Assembly (NCBI GenBank): GCA_046293395.1
Contig: JBKBOU010000003.1
Span: 558,001 to 622,000, forward strand
DNA from: CAYNRA01 sp046293395
Lineage (GTDB): Bacteria; Bacteroidota; Bacteroidia; Cytophagales; Spirosomataceae
DNA length: 64,000 bases
Direction: 5' to 3'
Shown: positions 33,974 through 43,195 of the stretch, in pieces
Position numbering within the stretch: position 1 is the stretch's first letter
Layout of the letters: each line of letters opens with the position of its first letter
Program-made: the position numbers and the translations under genes
Notes under the pieces: model-generated
The model's input: only the letters and a program-made list of their open reading frames with translations
The model's database searches: none
Told to the model about the DNA's origin: nothing

Positions 33974-35161
33974 ATGAAAATCGTATCAATAGGACAAAAT
34001 AAAAAGCTCATTCAAGCCTTTCACGACTTTGCCGTTTCCGTTTACAAAGGAAACCCCTATTGGATTCAACCGATTCGCGCAGACATCGATAAATTATTCG
34101 ATGAGTCAAAAAATGTTCTTTTTAAAGAAGGCGCAGAAGCAACGCGTGTTTTAGCCTACAACGAAGAAGGCGAGATTGTGGCACGAGTTGCTGTGTTTAT
34201 TAATCCACGCACGACACACAGAAGCAATGACCAACCCACAGGAGGTATTGGTTTTTTTGAATGTATCAATAATAAAGACGTTGCCTTTCAGGTATTCGAT
34301 TACGCTAAAAATTGGCTTCAAGAAAGAGGAATGGAAGCCATGGACGGGCCCATTAATTTTGGTGAAAGAGACAATTGGTGGGGACTTCTCGTTGACCCAT
34401 TTGATCTCCAACCGTCTTGGGGAATGCCGTATCACCAACCGTATTACCGTACATTTTTTGAAGAATACGGATTTCAAAATTATTTCGAGCAATACACTTT
34501 CTGGCTGCCAATCCCAGAGGTTGAGGCGAAAAAATACGTTCGTCCTGCTCTTTTCGAGCGTGCCAATCGAATTTATGATGCGCCGGGCTATCATTTTGAG
34601 CACGTCGATAAGAAGAACCTAGATAAATACGCGCACGATTTCCGTGTCATTTATAATAAAGCATGGGCTAAAAACCTCTCGACAGGTGAAATGTCCGAAA
34701 ACCGTGCGAAAGCCATCATGAAAATGTTCAAACCCATCATGGAACCGGAACTCATGTGGTTTGGCTATTACGAAGGAGAGCCCATTGCCTTCTTTATCAT
34801 GATTCCGGACTTGAACCAAATATTTAAGTATGTGAACGGTAAAATGGATTGGAAAGGCAAGCTCATTTTCTTGTACCACCAATGGATGAAAACCAATAAA
34901 AAGGCACGTGGCGTTATTTTTGGCGTTATTCCAGAATTTCAGGGCCGTGGTGTTGAATCTGCCATCGCACTGGCTTTCTCTCAAGTTTGTTGGACGCCCA
35001 ATTACCAATACGAAGAGCTAGAACTCAACTGGATTGGCGATTTCAACCCAAAAATGCTCGCTATCGTCGGGATTCTTGGCGCGAAGAAATACAAAACATA
35101 CATCAGTTATCGCTATCTGTTTGACCGTACAAAACCATTTACCCGCCACCCTCAACTCTGA
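33974..35161 (+). CDS. GNAT-like acetyltransferase-fold protein, 395 aa
   Basis: The C-terminal part has the acetyl-CoA loop pattern VIPEFQGRGVESAIAL (Q/R-x-x-G-x-G/A type) and an AKKYKTYISYRYLF ending typical of GNAT folds. The N-terminal half (VSVYKGNPYWIQPIRADI, FGERDNWWGLLVDPF, PSWGMPYHQPYY) is strongly conserved in a Bacteroidota family often left as hypothetical. Substrate unknown. It precedes the small exported protein gene by five bases and likely shares its transcript. Confidence 0.75.
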   Translation: MKIVSIGQNKKLIQAFHDFAVSVYKGNPYWIQPIRADIDKLFDESKNVLFKEGAEATRVLAYNEEGEIVARVAVFINPRTTHRSNDQPTGGIGFFECINNKDVAFQVFDYAKNWLQERGMEAMDGPINFGERDNWWGLLVDPFDLQPSWGMPYHQPYYRTFFEEYGFQNYFEQYTFWLPIPEVEAKKYVRPALFERANRIYDAPGYHFEHVDKKNLDKYAHDFRVIYNKAWAKNLSTGEMSENRAKAIMKMFKPIMEPELMWFGYYEGEPIAFFIMIPDLNQIFKYVNGKMDWKGKLIFLYHQWMKTNKKARGVIFGVIPEFQGRGVESAIALAFSQVCWTPNYQYEELELNWIGDFNPKMLAIVGILGAKKYKTYISYRYLFDRTKPFTRHPQL

Positions 35162-35166
35162 TTTAT

Positions 35167-35760
35167 ATGCACCGTTTATTCTTTGTATTTTTTGTCGGAC
35201 TTACGCTCATCGCATCAAAGGTTTCAGCCAATGATTCCTTGTATGGATTTGCGTTTACGCAGACATATCCGCAAGATTCTACTAAAAAAGATTCTGTGCA
35301 AAAGTCTGTACCGAAAACATATCTTTTGGATAAAAAAACCTACAAAATGACGCTTCCTGCTACTTGGGAAATCGCCCCAAATTGTACGGAAGAGTACTGC
35401 AATGTCTTTTCGCCTACGGACACGCTCGGTTTCATTGACCGTTTTGTAGAAAACATAAACATCACCGTACAGAAACTCCCTACGCCTACTTATACAGTGG
35501 ATCAATATGCCACGTTTTCTGTTGGATATTTGCCCAAAGTTGTCAAAGAATTTGTCGTTGTAGAGCGTAAAAAACTGAAAAGCAATCTTGTACGACTTAC
35601 CTACAAAGGCATTAAAGATAATTTTCAGCAAACGTGGAGACAGTATTATTACATCAAAAACCAAAAGGTTTTCATTGTTACGTTTGCCTGCGAGACGAGC
35701 AAATACAAATACTATCAGCCGTTTATCGAGAGCTATTTGAACAGCTTCACGCTTAAATAA
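35167..35760 (+). CDS. Exported DcrB/PsbP-like protein, 197 aa
   Basis: A signal peptide (FFVFFVGLTLIASKVSA) is followed by a 150-residue domain with the order seen in DcrB/PsbP-fold proteins: YKMTLPATWEI at the front, INITVQKLPTPTYTVDQYA in the middle and KVFIVTFACETSKYKYYQPFIESYLNSFTLK at the end. Two nearby cysteines (CTEEYC) could form a disulfide. It is probably periplasmic; function unknown. It lies five bases behind the GNAT-like gene. Confidence 0.72.
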   Translation: MHRLFFVFFVGLTLIASKVSANDSLYGFAFTQTYPQDSTKKDSVQKSVPKTYLLDKKTYKMTLPATWEIAPNCTEEYCNVFSPTDTLGFIDRFVENINITVQKLPTPTYTVDQYATFSVGYLPKVVKEFVVVERKKLKSNLVRLTYKGIKDNFQQTWRQYYYIKNQKVFIVTFACETSKYKYYQPFIESYLNSFTLK

Positions 35761-35770
35761 AATCGGTGTT

Positions 35771-36712
35771 TCAGTGCACGACACCTACGGGTTTTCCATC
35801 CAGAAAAGCCCGTAGGTTTTGAAAAACAATGTCCATCAGTCGTTGGCGCGCCTCCAAAGATGCCCATGCAATGTGTGGAGAAAGCAAACAGTTGGGGGCT
35901 GTAAGTAACGGATTATCCGGCAGAGGCGGTTCTGTCGTTAAAACATCCAAATAAGCGCCCGCAATCTGACCTTCGTGTAAAGCTTTAGCCAAGGCGTTTT
36001 CATCTACCAAACCTCCGCGCGACGTATTAATCAACAAAGCAGATTTTTTCATTTGACCCAAAAAATCAGCATTAACCAATTCTTTTGTGTCGGTTGTCAA
36101 GGGCGAATGAAGCGAAATAATATCCGATTCTTGCAAAAAATCAGTACGTTCCACTACTCGATACGCAAGCTGTTTTGTCCGATTTCGTTCAGACGCATAC
36201 ACAATGACGTCCATCTCAAAAGCCGTTGCCAATTGAGCCACTTTTTGTCCGATTTCACCAAAACCAATGATACCAAGTGTTTTTCCTGCTAATTCTTGGA
36301 AAGGATGTTGGTAATAACACCAATCAGGCGACTCTACCCAGGCTGTTGGAGATGTGTATTCACTCAATCTATTTGTAAAAGTAAGTATCTGAGCAAAAAC
36401 ATGTTGAGCAACAGATTTCGTGCTATACCCTTGAGCATTTGTCACGGTAATGCCTTGTTGTCGGGCGGCGGCAACATCAATGATGTTGTATCCTGTTGCA
36501 GTCACACCAATGTATTTTAGCTGAGGCAATTGCGCTAGCATGTCAGCAGAAAAAGCACATTTATTGGTTAAAATGATGTTCGCATCTTTCGCTCTTTCAA
36601 GAATTGCCTCGGGGGCGGTTCGATCATACGCGATGAAATCTCCTAAGGCAGAAAATCGCTGTAAATCTATCTCTTGACCAATCGCGTAGGCGTCCAAATA
36701 AACAATTTTCAT
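35771..36712 (-). CDS. D-2-hydroxyacid dehydrogenase (glycerate dehydrogenase-like), 313 aa
   Basis: The NAD-binding motif GIIGFGEIGQKVAQL sits near residue 148, followed by the catalytic arginine region NTSRGGLVDENAL and the catalytic histidine in LLSPHIAWAS. Length and order match HprA/glycerate dehydrogenases, which interconvert hydroxypyruvate and D-glycerate. Other 2-hydroxyacid substrates cannot be excluded. Its last codons contain the terminator of the convergent operon. Confidence 0.9.
   Translation of the reverse strand: MKIVYLDAYAIGQEIDLQRFSALGDFIAYDRTAPEAILERAKDANIILTNKCAFSADMLAQLPQLKYIGVTATGYNIIDVAAARQQGITVTNAQGYSTKSVAQHVFAQILTFTNRLSEYTSPTAWVESPDWCYYQHPFQELAGKTLGIIGFGEIGQKVAQLATAFEMDVIVYASERNRTKQLAYRVVERTDFLQESDIISLHSPLTTDTKELVNADFLGQMKKSALLINTSRGGLVDENALAKALHEGQIAGAYLDVLTTEPPLPDNPLLTAPNCLLSPHIAWASLEARQRLMDIVFQNLRAFLDGKPVGVVH
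35784..35820 (+). terminator. Terminator of the GNAT/DcrB-like operon, inside the opposing gene
   Basis: CCTACGGG-TTTTC (35784-35796) pairs with GAAAA-G-CCCGTAGG (35803-35816), a 13-pair stem with one bulged base, followed by TTTT. It lies 24 bases past the stop of the plus-strand gene, and inside the last codons of the minus-strand dehydrogenase. Confidence 0.6.
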
Positions 36713-36815
36713 AAATAAAGAGAATAGGGTTGGTAAATGAATAGGTCAAAAATAAAGCAATGTGTGTAAATTGCGGCAGTTTTCACGGGAAATCACTTGG
36801 ATTCTACGCAAAGAA

Positions 36816-37835
36816 ATGCAAACCATTCAAACTCATTATTCTTTAAAATCAGCCAATACGTTTGGTTTTGATGTACCCACGGACTTTTACACGGAAGTTC
36901 AAACCTTGGAAGAGCTTCGCGCTGTTCTTTCGGATACAACTTGGAAGGACACCCCGAAACTTATTTTAGGAGGAGGAAGTAACGTATTATTGACCAAACC
37001 TTTTCCCGGATTAGTCATTAAAAATAATCTCAAAGGAATAGAAGTTATCCACAATGATGAGAAAAATGTGTGGATAAAGTCCGCAGGTGGGGAAAATTGG
37101 CATGAATTTGTTCAATATTGTGTGGAAAACCAGTATGCGGGTGTGGAAAACCTTTCTTTGATTCCGGGAACAGTAGGCGCAGCTCCCATGCAAAATATTG
37201 GTGCGTACGGGGTAGAAATCAAAGATGTTTTTGATTCTTTGGAAGCCCTTCATTTACCGACTGGCGAAATACATACTTTTTCTCTGGAGGATTGTCGCTT
37301 CGGATACCGAGAAAGTGTTTTCAAACACGAAGCCAAGGGCAAATACTTTATCACGAGTGTGACCTTTAAATTAGCGCTTGTTCCGGAGTTTCGCTTGGAT
37401 TACGGCGCCATTCGAGAAACTTTGCAAGCAATGGGCATTGAAACACCAACACTTCGGGCTGTCAGTGATGCCGTATGTGCCATCAGACAAAGTAAATTAC
37501 CCAATCCGGCAGAAATTGGGAATGCAGGTAGTTTTTTCAAAAACCCAGAAGTTCCGCAGGCTGTTTTAGAGAAAATACAAGCAAACTATCCAACAGTTCC
37601 GTTTTATCCACTTCCAAACGGTCAAGTGAAAATCCCAGCGGGTTGGCTCATTGAACAAGCCGGCTGGAAAGGCAGACGAATAGGTGCTATTGGTGTTCAT
37701 GCCAAACAAGCCCTTGTTCTTGTACATTATGGCGGTGGAAAAGGACAAGAAATTGAAGCACTTGCCCACGAAATTCAGCAAGACATTGCTACTAAATTTG
37801 GTATTTCTTTACAAACCGAAGTAAATTTTATATGA
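36816..37835 (+). CDS. murB: UDP-N-acetylenolpyruvoylglucosamine reductase, 339 aa
   Basis: The start MQTIQTHYSLKSANTFG at 36816 matches MurB N termini; the longer reading from 36762 adds 18 unrelated residues. FAD-binding motifs (LILGGGSNVLL, GVENLSLIPGTVGAAPMQNIGAYG), the catalytic CRFGYRESVFK and the glutamate-bearing PNPAEIGNAGSFFKNP are present. It reduces enolpyruvyl-UDP-GlcNAc to UDP-MurNAc. Its stop overlaps the moaD start by four bases, an unusual coupling of cell-wall and molybdopterin genes. Confidence 0.97.
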   Translation: MQTIQTHYSLKSANTFGFDVPTDFYTEVQTLEELRAVLSDTTWKDTPKLILGGGSNVLLTKPFPGLVIKNNLKGIEVIHNDEKNVWIKSAGGENWHEFVQYCVENQYAGVENLSLIPGTVGAAPMQNIGAYGVEIKDVFDSLEALHLPTGEIHTFSLEDCRFGYRESVFKHEAKGKYFITSVTFKLALVPEFRLDYGAIRETLQAMGIETPTLRAVSDAVCAIRQSKLPNPAEIGNAGSFFKNPEVPQAVLEKIQANYPTVPFYPLPNGQVKIPAGWLIEQAGWKGRRIGAIGVHAKQALVLVHYGGGKGQEIEALAHEIQQDIATKFGISLQTEVNFI

Positions 37836-38074
37836 CGATTACACTCACTTGTTTTGGTATTACCAAAGAAATTATTGGTGAATTTTCATATACCATGACA
37901 TTGCCAGACGGCGCCACAGTAGCGGATTTAAAACAACTACTTACCGAGCAATTTCCGGCATTGAAACGGCTCACCTCCTTGCGCATTGCCCGCAACGAAG
38001 TCTATGCAGAAGATACAGATATTCTTCTTGCCACAGACGAAATTGTCCTCATTCCCCCGGTTTCGGGTGGTTAA
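37832..38074 (+). CDS. moaD: Molybdopterin synthase small subunit MoaD, 80 aa
   Basis: A ubiquitin-fold protein ending in the diagnostic PPVSGG, whose C-terminal GlyGly is adenylated and thiocarboxylated. Motif LPDGATVADLKQLLTEQFP matches MoaD. The activating enzyme is probably the MoeB-rhodanese fusion at 5487-6584. The start codon overlaps the murB stop (ATGA), and moaE follows 12 bases later. Confidence 0.92.
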   Translation: MTITLTCFGITKEIIGEFSYTMTLPDGATVADLKQLLTEQFPALKRLTSLRIARNEVYAEDTDILLATDEIVLIPPVSGG

Positions 38075-38086
38075 AACAGATAGAGA

Positions 38087-38509
38087 ATGGAAACCATTGA
38101 TATTCGATTAGAAAACGCACGTTTGGAAGAAGCTGCTGCACTTAACTTCGTAAAAACAGACTCAGCCGGCGGGATTGTTGAGTTTGTCGGGACGGTGCGC
38201 AACCAAACCAAAGGAAAAACCGTATTATTTCTTGACTTTGAGGCGTACGCGCCTATGGCAATCAAGGAAATGACAAAAATTGCAGAACAGGCAAAACAAC
38301 AATTCTCATTAGAAAAAATAGCCATACATCACCGCATCGGAAAACTAGAAATAGGAGAAACCGCCGTCGTAATTGCTGTGGCAGCTCCACACAGAAAAGC
38401 AGCATTTGACGCCTGCTCTTTTGCCATCGACACACTCAAAGAAACAGTACCTATCTGGAAAAAAGAATACTTTGAAGACGGCTCCGTTTGGGTTTCAGCA
38501 ACGCCTTGA
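38087..38509 (+). CDS. moaE: Molybdopterin synthase catalytic subunit MoaE, 140 aa
   Basis: Motifs of MoaE are clear: GGIVEFVGTVRNQTKGK, LDFEAYAPMAIKEM, AIHHRIGKLEIGETAVVIAV, APHRKAAFDAC and the C-terminal VPIWKKEYFEDGSVWV with the catalytic lysines. With MoaD it inserts two sulfurs into precursor Z. No other molybdenum-cofactor gene is next to it. Confidence 0.95.
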   Translation: METIDIRLENARLEEAAALNFVKTDSAGGIVEFVGTVRNQTKGKTVLFLDFEAYAPMAIKEMTKIAEQAKQQFSLEKIAIHHRIGKLEIGETAVVIAVAAPHRKAAFDACSFAIDTLKETVPIWKKEYFEDGSVWVSATP

Positions 38510-38671
38510 GGTGGTTATAAGGGAAACCTAGCACAAAACGTATATAGACAAAAAAATCAGGAAAAAAGAAATGAAAATAATGGAAATTAAGTACATTTGG
38601 TTCTATAAATGATTGTCTGTCAAATAATTCATTCTTAAAACATAGCATTAGAAATACCCAAACGACTTGTT

Positions 38672-38980
38672 ATGAAAACATCTAACCTTTCCTCTAAATC
38701 AACCAAAAGAGTGTTGATAGCCCTTTTTTTAATTGCTTTGATCGTATATGCTGAATTTCTTAACTCATTGGGAACTCCCAGAATTTCTACCTACGGCATG
38801 TATTTGGGGTTTGTTTTCATATATGCAAGAATGAAAAAGCTATCGCAAGGAAAATCATCCATTCAACAAAAAAGTATGACAAAAGCAACCTTCTTTATAT
38901 TTATTCTCATCCTTTATTCTATGTACGAAGTTACTTCATGGAATGAAAAATTACCTGAAATTCCTTTCTGGTTGCGTTGA
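38672..38980 (+). CDS. Small membrane protein, family member 1 (102 aa)
   Basis: An N-terminal basic tail (KSTKR) leads to two hydrophobic segments near the N terminus and a third near the C terminus. The first segment ends in VYAEFLNSLGTPRISTYGMYLG. The pattern YAE-x(5)-G-x(2)-R-x(3)-Y-x(2)-Y recurs in the genes at 39019 and 40197, so these three form a local family. No known domain was recognised. The stop overlaps a longer reading of the next gene. Confidence 0.65.
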   Translation: MKTSNLSSKSTKRVLIALFLIALIVYAEFLNSLGTPRISTYGMYLGFVFIYARMKKLSQGKSSIQQKSMTKATFFIFILILYSMYEVTSWNEKLPEIPFWLR

Positions 38981-39018
38981 TATTGCCTGCATACAATCAA
39001 ATTAAAATCGTGTTACCA

Positions 39019-39318
39019 ATGAAAACATTATTCTTTCAAAAAAAATCAACTAGACGGATATTCATCATTCTGTTGGTATCTGGGTTGATTATTTACGCTG
39101 AAATTATTAGCTATCTAGGATTTTCGAGAATACTCATCTACTCGCTTTATTTCTGTTATTCTCTACTATTTTTCAGAACCTATCAACGACAAGAAACATT
39201 GCCCATAAAGCAACGAAAGTCCAATCTAAAATACTTTTTTTACTTTTTTTTACTGGTTCTACTTTCGCTTTTTATGGCTGCTTATTGGGGGTACAGCATA
39301 ATAACCATTCCTGGTTAA
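39019..39318 (+). CDS. Small membrane protein, family member 2 (99 aa)
   Basis: The ATG at 39019 gives MKTLFFQKKSTRR, parallel to member 1; a longer reading from 38977 would overlap member 1 and lacks the shared start. Three hydrophobic segments and IIYAEIISYLGFSRILIYSL carry the family pattern. The gap to member 1 is 38 bases. Function unknown. Confidence 0.65.
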   Translation: MKTLFFQKKSTRRIFIILLVSGLIIYAEIISYLGFSRILIYSLYFCYSLLFFRTYQRQETLPIKQRKSNLKYFFYFFLLVLLSLFMAAYWGYSIITIPG

Positions 39319-39390
39319 AACAGGAGTGACCATAAAGTTATACGAACTTTTCGAACCTATACGTTTCCACTTTATCCCAACTTCTTACAA

Positions 39391-40047
39391 ATGAAAACAA
39401 TCTACTTCCTTTTACTTATTGCTCTTTCAACAGCTACACTCGGGCAAAATCAGATGGTCAAGAATGGCGAGGGCAACGCGCTTATTTCTATTCGTTATAC
39501 GGGCATTACGGGCAGTCCCTACTTGCAAGAAAACTTCACGCAAGCCGTAGTGGTTTCTTCGCGCAATGGTAAATCTTATACGTACAGCCAGGCGCGTTTC
39601 GACGCACACAAAAACCAACTCGAATACCTCGACGCAACCAATAAATTACTCAGTTTAGACTACAGCCAAATCACTGAATTTAAACTAGATAACCGCGTTT
39701 TTAAAGCCAATTTTCCAGCTATCGACGACAATACATCACGCTTTTTTTACGAAATTCTATACGACGGAGCCACCAAGCTCCTCAAAAGTACCAAAGCCAA
39801 AATTGTGACAGAAACGGTCTTCGGGAATGTCACCCAGGCGTCTCGCTTTGAAACAGAAACAGCTTATTTTATTTTCTTGGAAAATAAAATAACAAAACTA
39901 AAAAAGAAAAAATCCAGTGTATTGGAAGCCCTCCCAAAGGCACAAAATGACATCGCCCAGTTCATAGAAGAAAACCACCTGAACATCTCCAACGAGGCAG
40001 ATTTAATCAAAATCGTTTCGTTTTACGACCAAAAGGCGAATCCATAG
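39391..40047 (+). CDS. Secreted protein of unknown function, 218 aa
   Basis: A signal peptide (IYFLLLIALSTATLGQ) starts the protein. The mature part is beta-rich in its first half (ALISIRYTGITGSPYLQ, NGKSYTYSQARFDAHKNQLEY) and lysine-rich and helical at the end (KITKLKKKKSSVLEAL). It lies between members 2 and 3 of the small membrane family. I do not recognise the family. Confidence 0.7.
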   Translation: MKTIYFLLLIALSTATLGQNQMVKNGEGNALISIRYTGITGSPYLQENFTQAVVVSSRNGKSYTYSQARFDAHKNQLEYLDATNKLLSLDYSQITEFKLDNRVFKANFPAIDDNTSRFFYEILYDGATKLLKSTKAKIVTETVFGNVTQASRFETETAYFIFLENKITKLKKKKSSVLEALPKAQNDIAQFIEENHLNISNEADLIKIVSFYDQKANP

Positions 40048-40196
40048 CCTAATACAGAACGATTTTGACCATTGAATCATCTTTTTTGGAAAAAAGAAAG
40101 ATGAATTGAGAATAAATACTGTGAATTAACTAATTTTAATTTGTCATCGACGAATGTATATGACAAACAATCCGCTTTCCTCTAAAAAATAAAAAA

Positions 40197-40487
40197 ATGC
40201 CAGAAAAACATTTTACCAAGCCTTCTTTTGTGCAAACAAAAGCGTTTCAGCGAGTACTTATTGCTTTGGCTACTATTGCCTTGGTAGGTTATGCTGAACT
40301 CGTAAGCAATCAAGGAATAAGTAGATTTATCATCTATTTCTATTATTTTCTTTGGTTTGTTCTTCAATCCTACAGCAATAAAAGAAAGAATCAAATGACG
40401 GAGCGAGAGAAACAAATTATCTTTTTGCTCATGTGTATTTTATTTGCGTTTGGCTACTTATTAACTGCCTCGATTCTATTTGCATAA
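40197..40487 (+). CDS. Small membrane protein, family member 3 (96 aa)
   Basis: Same build as the two genes at 38.7-39.3 kb: basic tail, then FQRVLIALATIALVGYAELV and NQGISRFIIYFYYFLWF, a polar middle (NKRKNQMTEREKQ) and a last hydrophobic segment. The YAE...G..R...Y..Y positions are kept. The separation from members 1 and 2 by the secreted-protein gene suggests duplication followed by insertion or local rearrangement. Confidence 0.65.
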   Translation: MPEKHFTKPSFVQTKAFQRVLIALATIALVGYAELVSNQGISRFIIYFYYFLWFVLQSYSNKRKNQMTEREKQIIFLLMCILFAFGYLLTASILFA

Positions 40488-40838
40488 AAACCACTAGATA
40501 TTTTCATCCTCATTTTACCAAAACAAGTGATATACCTACGAACATATACAAGTTAACTAGGAAGAAACGTCAAACTCCACACTATCGGAAATAAAAAATA
40601 CAAGGTTTGTAAAACTAAGTTTAGTAATCAAATTCTACTAAGAAATACGCAGGTAAATTTTGTAATAATGAGAAACGTAGGATGCTTCTTTCTCAATAAT
40701 CCCGTTACCAAAACATTAATTCTCCGTATTTCTCTCCAAAAAATAACCCAAATTTTGTAGCTTTAGGGCATATACCAAAAGGAAAGTTCTTGGCGTTTTA
40801 TCAGAGCGTTGCAGTACTATTTTATCCACCCGTTCGCT
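40488..40838. other. Intergenic region upstream of ppk1
   Basis: These 351 AT-rich bases hold no convincing gene. A 30-codon reading frame (40668-40760) has no family features. A near-consensus -7 box TAGCTTTA lies about 80 bases before the chosen ppk1 start, without a matching -33 element. Confidence 0.5.
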
Positions 40839-43088
40839 ATGGAACCCAAAAACACCCCCAAAGACCGTAAAGTTGTAAAGAAAATGTTATCACTGTTTGG
40901 TGCAAAAAATAAACAACAGAAAGTAGAATCGTACGACACTTTCTGGAAACAATACCAGCAAACTATTGAAAAGTCTGACCTCATAAGTCGGGATTTGAGT
41001 TGGCTGAAGTTCAATGACCGTGTGCTTGACCAAGTAAAAAAGAAGGATTTATCGCTCATGGAACGGCTAAAATTCATGGCAATCACGGCATCGAATTTAG
41101 ACGAATTTTTTACCATCCGTGTTGGTAGTTTGTATAATTACTTGGATTACGGCAAACAGCGCATTGACTATTCTGGACTCAAAGAAACGGCTTTTAAAAA
41201 AGTTTTACTCACGTCTATTCGTAAATTTCGGGATGAGCGCAATGCGATTTTTAAAGAAGAGTTGTGGCCTTTATTTCGTGAGAATGGACTCGATTTGATT
41301 TCTTTTCAGGATCTTTCAGAGGAAGAAAAGCAAGATGTAACTGCCTATTTTGACCATACCATCTACCCGATGCTTACCCCGATGTTGTATGATCAAACCC
41401 ATGCGTTTCCGATATTATTAGCCAAAAGTCTCATTTTTGCTGTTGTATCAGATAGTCATCCGTCCAACCCCTTGCATCCTACAAACGCAGATACGAAGAA
41501 ACTCTCGTTTGTACAAATTCCGTCCAATTTACCACGTTTTTTTCCGATACGAAGAGACGATATTTGCGCCTTATTGCCCATCGAGGAAATTGTCCGGCAC
41601 CAAATTCACAAATTATATCGTAACATCGAAATTCTGTCAATCAACTTGTTCCGAATTGTTCGGAACGGTGACTTTACCCTTGAGGAAAGCGATGATATTG
41701 AAGCAGATTTTGTGGACGAAATCAAACAAAAAATCAAGAGCCGCCGCGTCGGTCGAGTAGTACGAATGGAAATCGAAAATGACTTTTCTCCTTGGGTCAT
41801 GGACATCTTGAAAAACCGGTGGGAAATTGATGAATACAATATTTTCGGGAATAATCCACTCATCGATTATACTTGCCTTTGGCAGATTGTTGGTATGCCG
41901 GAGTTCCGAACAACAACCAAACAGCAAACCATTCTTCCTGTTGGCATGACGCGGGATAAAATGAGCCATATTTTTGAGGCTATCGAAGAAAATGACATTC
42001 TACTTCACCATCCGTACAATAATTTTGAACCTGTTTTACAACTTCTTGAAACAGCAGCTGAAGACCCGAGAGTTCTCTCCATTAAACTAACTATTTACCG
42101 TTTAGCGAAAAACTCACGCGTGACAGCCGCCTTACTCAAAGCAGCAGAAAATGGCAAACACGTCTCTGCCCTTTTCGAAATCAAGGCGCGGTTTGACGAA
42201 GAAAACAACATCAAAGAAGCACAAAAGTTAGAAAAAGCAGGTTGTTTTGTTATTTATGGAATTGGTTGGTTTAAAACACATACCAAACTGATGCTCATTG
42301 TGCGCAGAGAAGGAAACCAAGTGGTTCAATATGCGCACATGGCAAGCGGAAACTACAACGAAGATACCTCCCGCCTCTATACTGATATTGGCATCTTAAC
42401 GACGAATCCGGACTATACCCGCGATATTTCTGAGTTTTTCAATGTTATTACTGGACACTCACAACCTCTTGGTTATAAGCACCTTATCACTTCCCCGAGG
42501 GATATGCGAAACAAACTTATTTCGTTTATTCAACGAGAAGCCGAGCATGCAAGACAAGGTTTGCCAGCAGGGATTTGCATTAAAATCAATTCATTAGAAG
42601 ATAAATTAATCATTGAAGAGCTATACAAAGCATCTCAGGCGGGCGTTCCGGTTCAGCTCATTGTTCGCGGTATTTGTTGTTTACGTCCTGGAAGAAAAGG
42701 ATTGAGCGAGAATATCCGAGTCTATTCGATTGTTGGTGAATACTTAGAACATGCGCGTATTTTTAGCTTCCGGAATAACAATAACCCATTGGTGTATGGT
42801 GGTAGTGCTGACCTGATGGTGCGGAGTTTCGACAAGCGCATCGAATCTCTTTTTGAACTCATTGACCCAAAAGTAAAAAAGCAATTATTACAAATCTTAG
42901 ATTTTAACTTGAGAGATAATGTCAATAATTACCTACTTCAAGAGAACGGAGATTACCAAAAAATAGAGAATGACGAACCTGCATTCAATATTCACCAAGT
43001 ATTTTATACGATACAAGACGTAGTGGAACCCGATTTAGATTTTATTTTCGGGACTTCTCAAAAATACGAAGAAGCTATTTCGGAATAA
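40839..43088 (+). CDS. ppk1: Polyphosphate kinase 1, 749 aa
   Basis: The family hallmark SRDLSWLKFNDRVLDQ is near the N terminus. The catalytic domain has the autophosphorylated histidine motif KTHTKLMLIVRRE and the second HKD-like region; ASGNYNEDTSRLYTDIG and GHSQPLGYKHLI are characteristic. It makes polyphosphate from ATP reversibly. The ATG at 40839 is preferred over 40809, but this is uncertain. A terminator follows, shared with the convergent gene. Confidence 0.96.
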   Translation: MEPKNTPKDRKVVKKMLSLFGAKNKQQKVESYDTFWKQYQQTIEKSDLISRDLSWLKFNDRVLDQVKKKDLSLMERLKFMAITASNLDEFFTIRVGSLYNYLDYGKQRIDYSGLKETAFKKVLLTSIRKFRDERNAIFKEELWPLFRENGLDLISFQDLSEEEKQDVTAYFDHTIYPMLTPMLYDQTHAFPILLAKSLIFAVVSDSHPSNPLHPTNADTKKLSFVQIPSNLPRFFPIRRDDICALLPIEEIVRHQIHKLYRNIEILSINLFRIVRNGDFTLEESDDIEADFVDEIKQKIKSRRVGRVVRMEIENDFSPWVMDILKNRWEIDEYNIFGNNPLIDYTCLWQIVGMPEFRTTTKQQTILPVGMTRDKMSHIFEAIEENDILLHHPYNNFEPVLQLLETAAEDPRVLSIKLTIYRLAKNSRVTAALLKAAENGKHVSALFEIKARFDEENNIKEAQKLEKAGCFVIYGIGWFKTHTKLMLIVRREGNQVVQYAHMASGNYNEDTSRLYTDIGILTTNPDYTRDISEFFNVITGHSQPLGYKHLITSPRDMRNKLISFIQREAEHARQGLPAGICIKINSLEDKLIIEELYKASQAGVPVQLIVRGICCLRPGRKGLSENIRVYSIVGEYLEHARIFSFRNNNNPLVYGGSADLMVRSFDKRIESLFELIDPKVKKQLLQILDFNLRDNVNNYLLQENGDYQKIENDEPAFNIHQVFYTIQDVVEPDLDFIFGTSQKYEEAISE

Positions 43089-43142
43089 ACAGCAATTAAA
43101 CTGTTTAAAAATTAAAATACATCGCTTGTTTTTTGAGTCAGC

Positions 43143-43184
43143 AAAAGGGGAGAAGCCAATTATTTTCTGGATTCTCCCCTTTTT
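43143..43184. terminator. Bidirectional terminator after ppk1
   Basis: AAAAGGGGAGAA (43143-43154) pairs with TTCTCCCCTTTT (43172-43183), then TTATTTGG. It separates ppk1 from the convergent outer-membrane-like gene. Confidence 0.75.
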
Positions 43185-43195
43185 ATTTGGATTTT

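Noticed and set aside
34176..34622. 148-codon plus-strand frame within the GNAT-like gene
   Set aside because: It lies wholly inside a well-supported gene in another frame with no recognisable features.
40668..40760. 30-codon frame in the gap before ppk1
   Set aside because: No ribosome-binding context, no signal, and no family feature; random occurrence in AT-rich DNA is likely.
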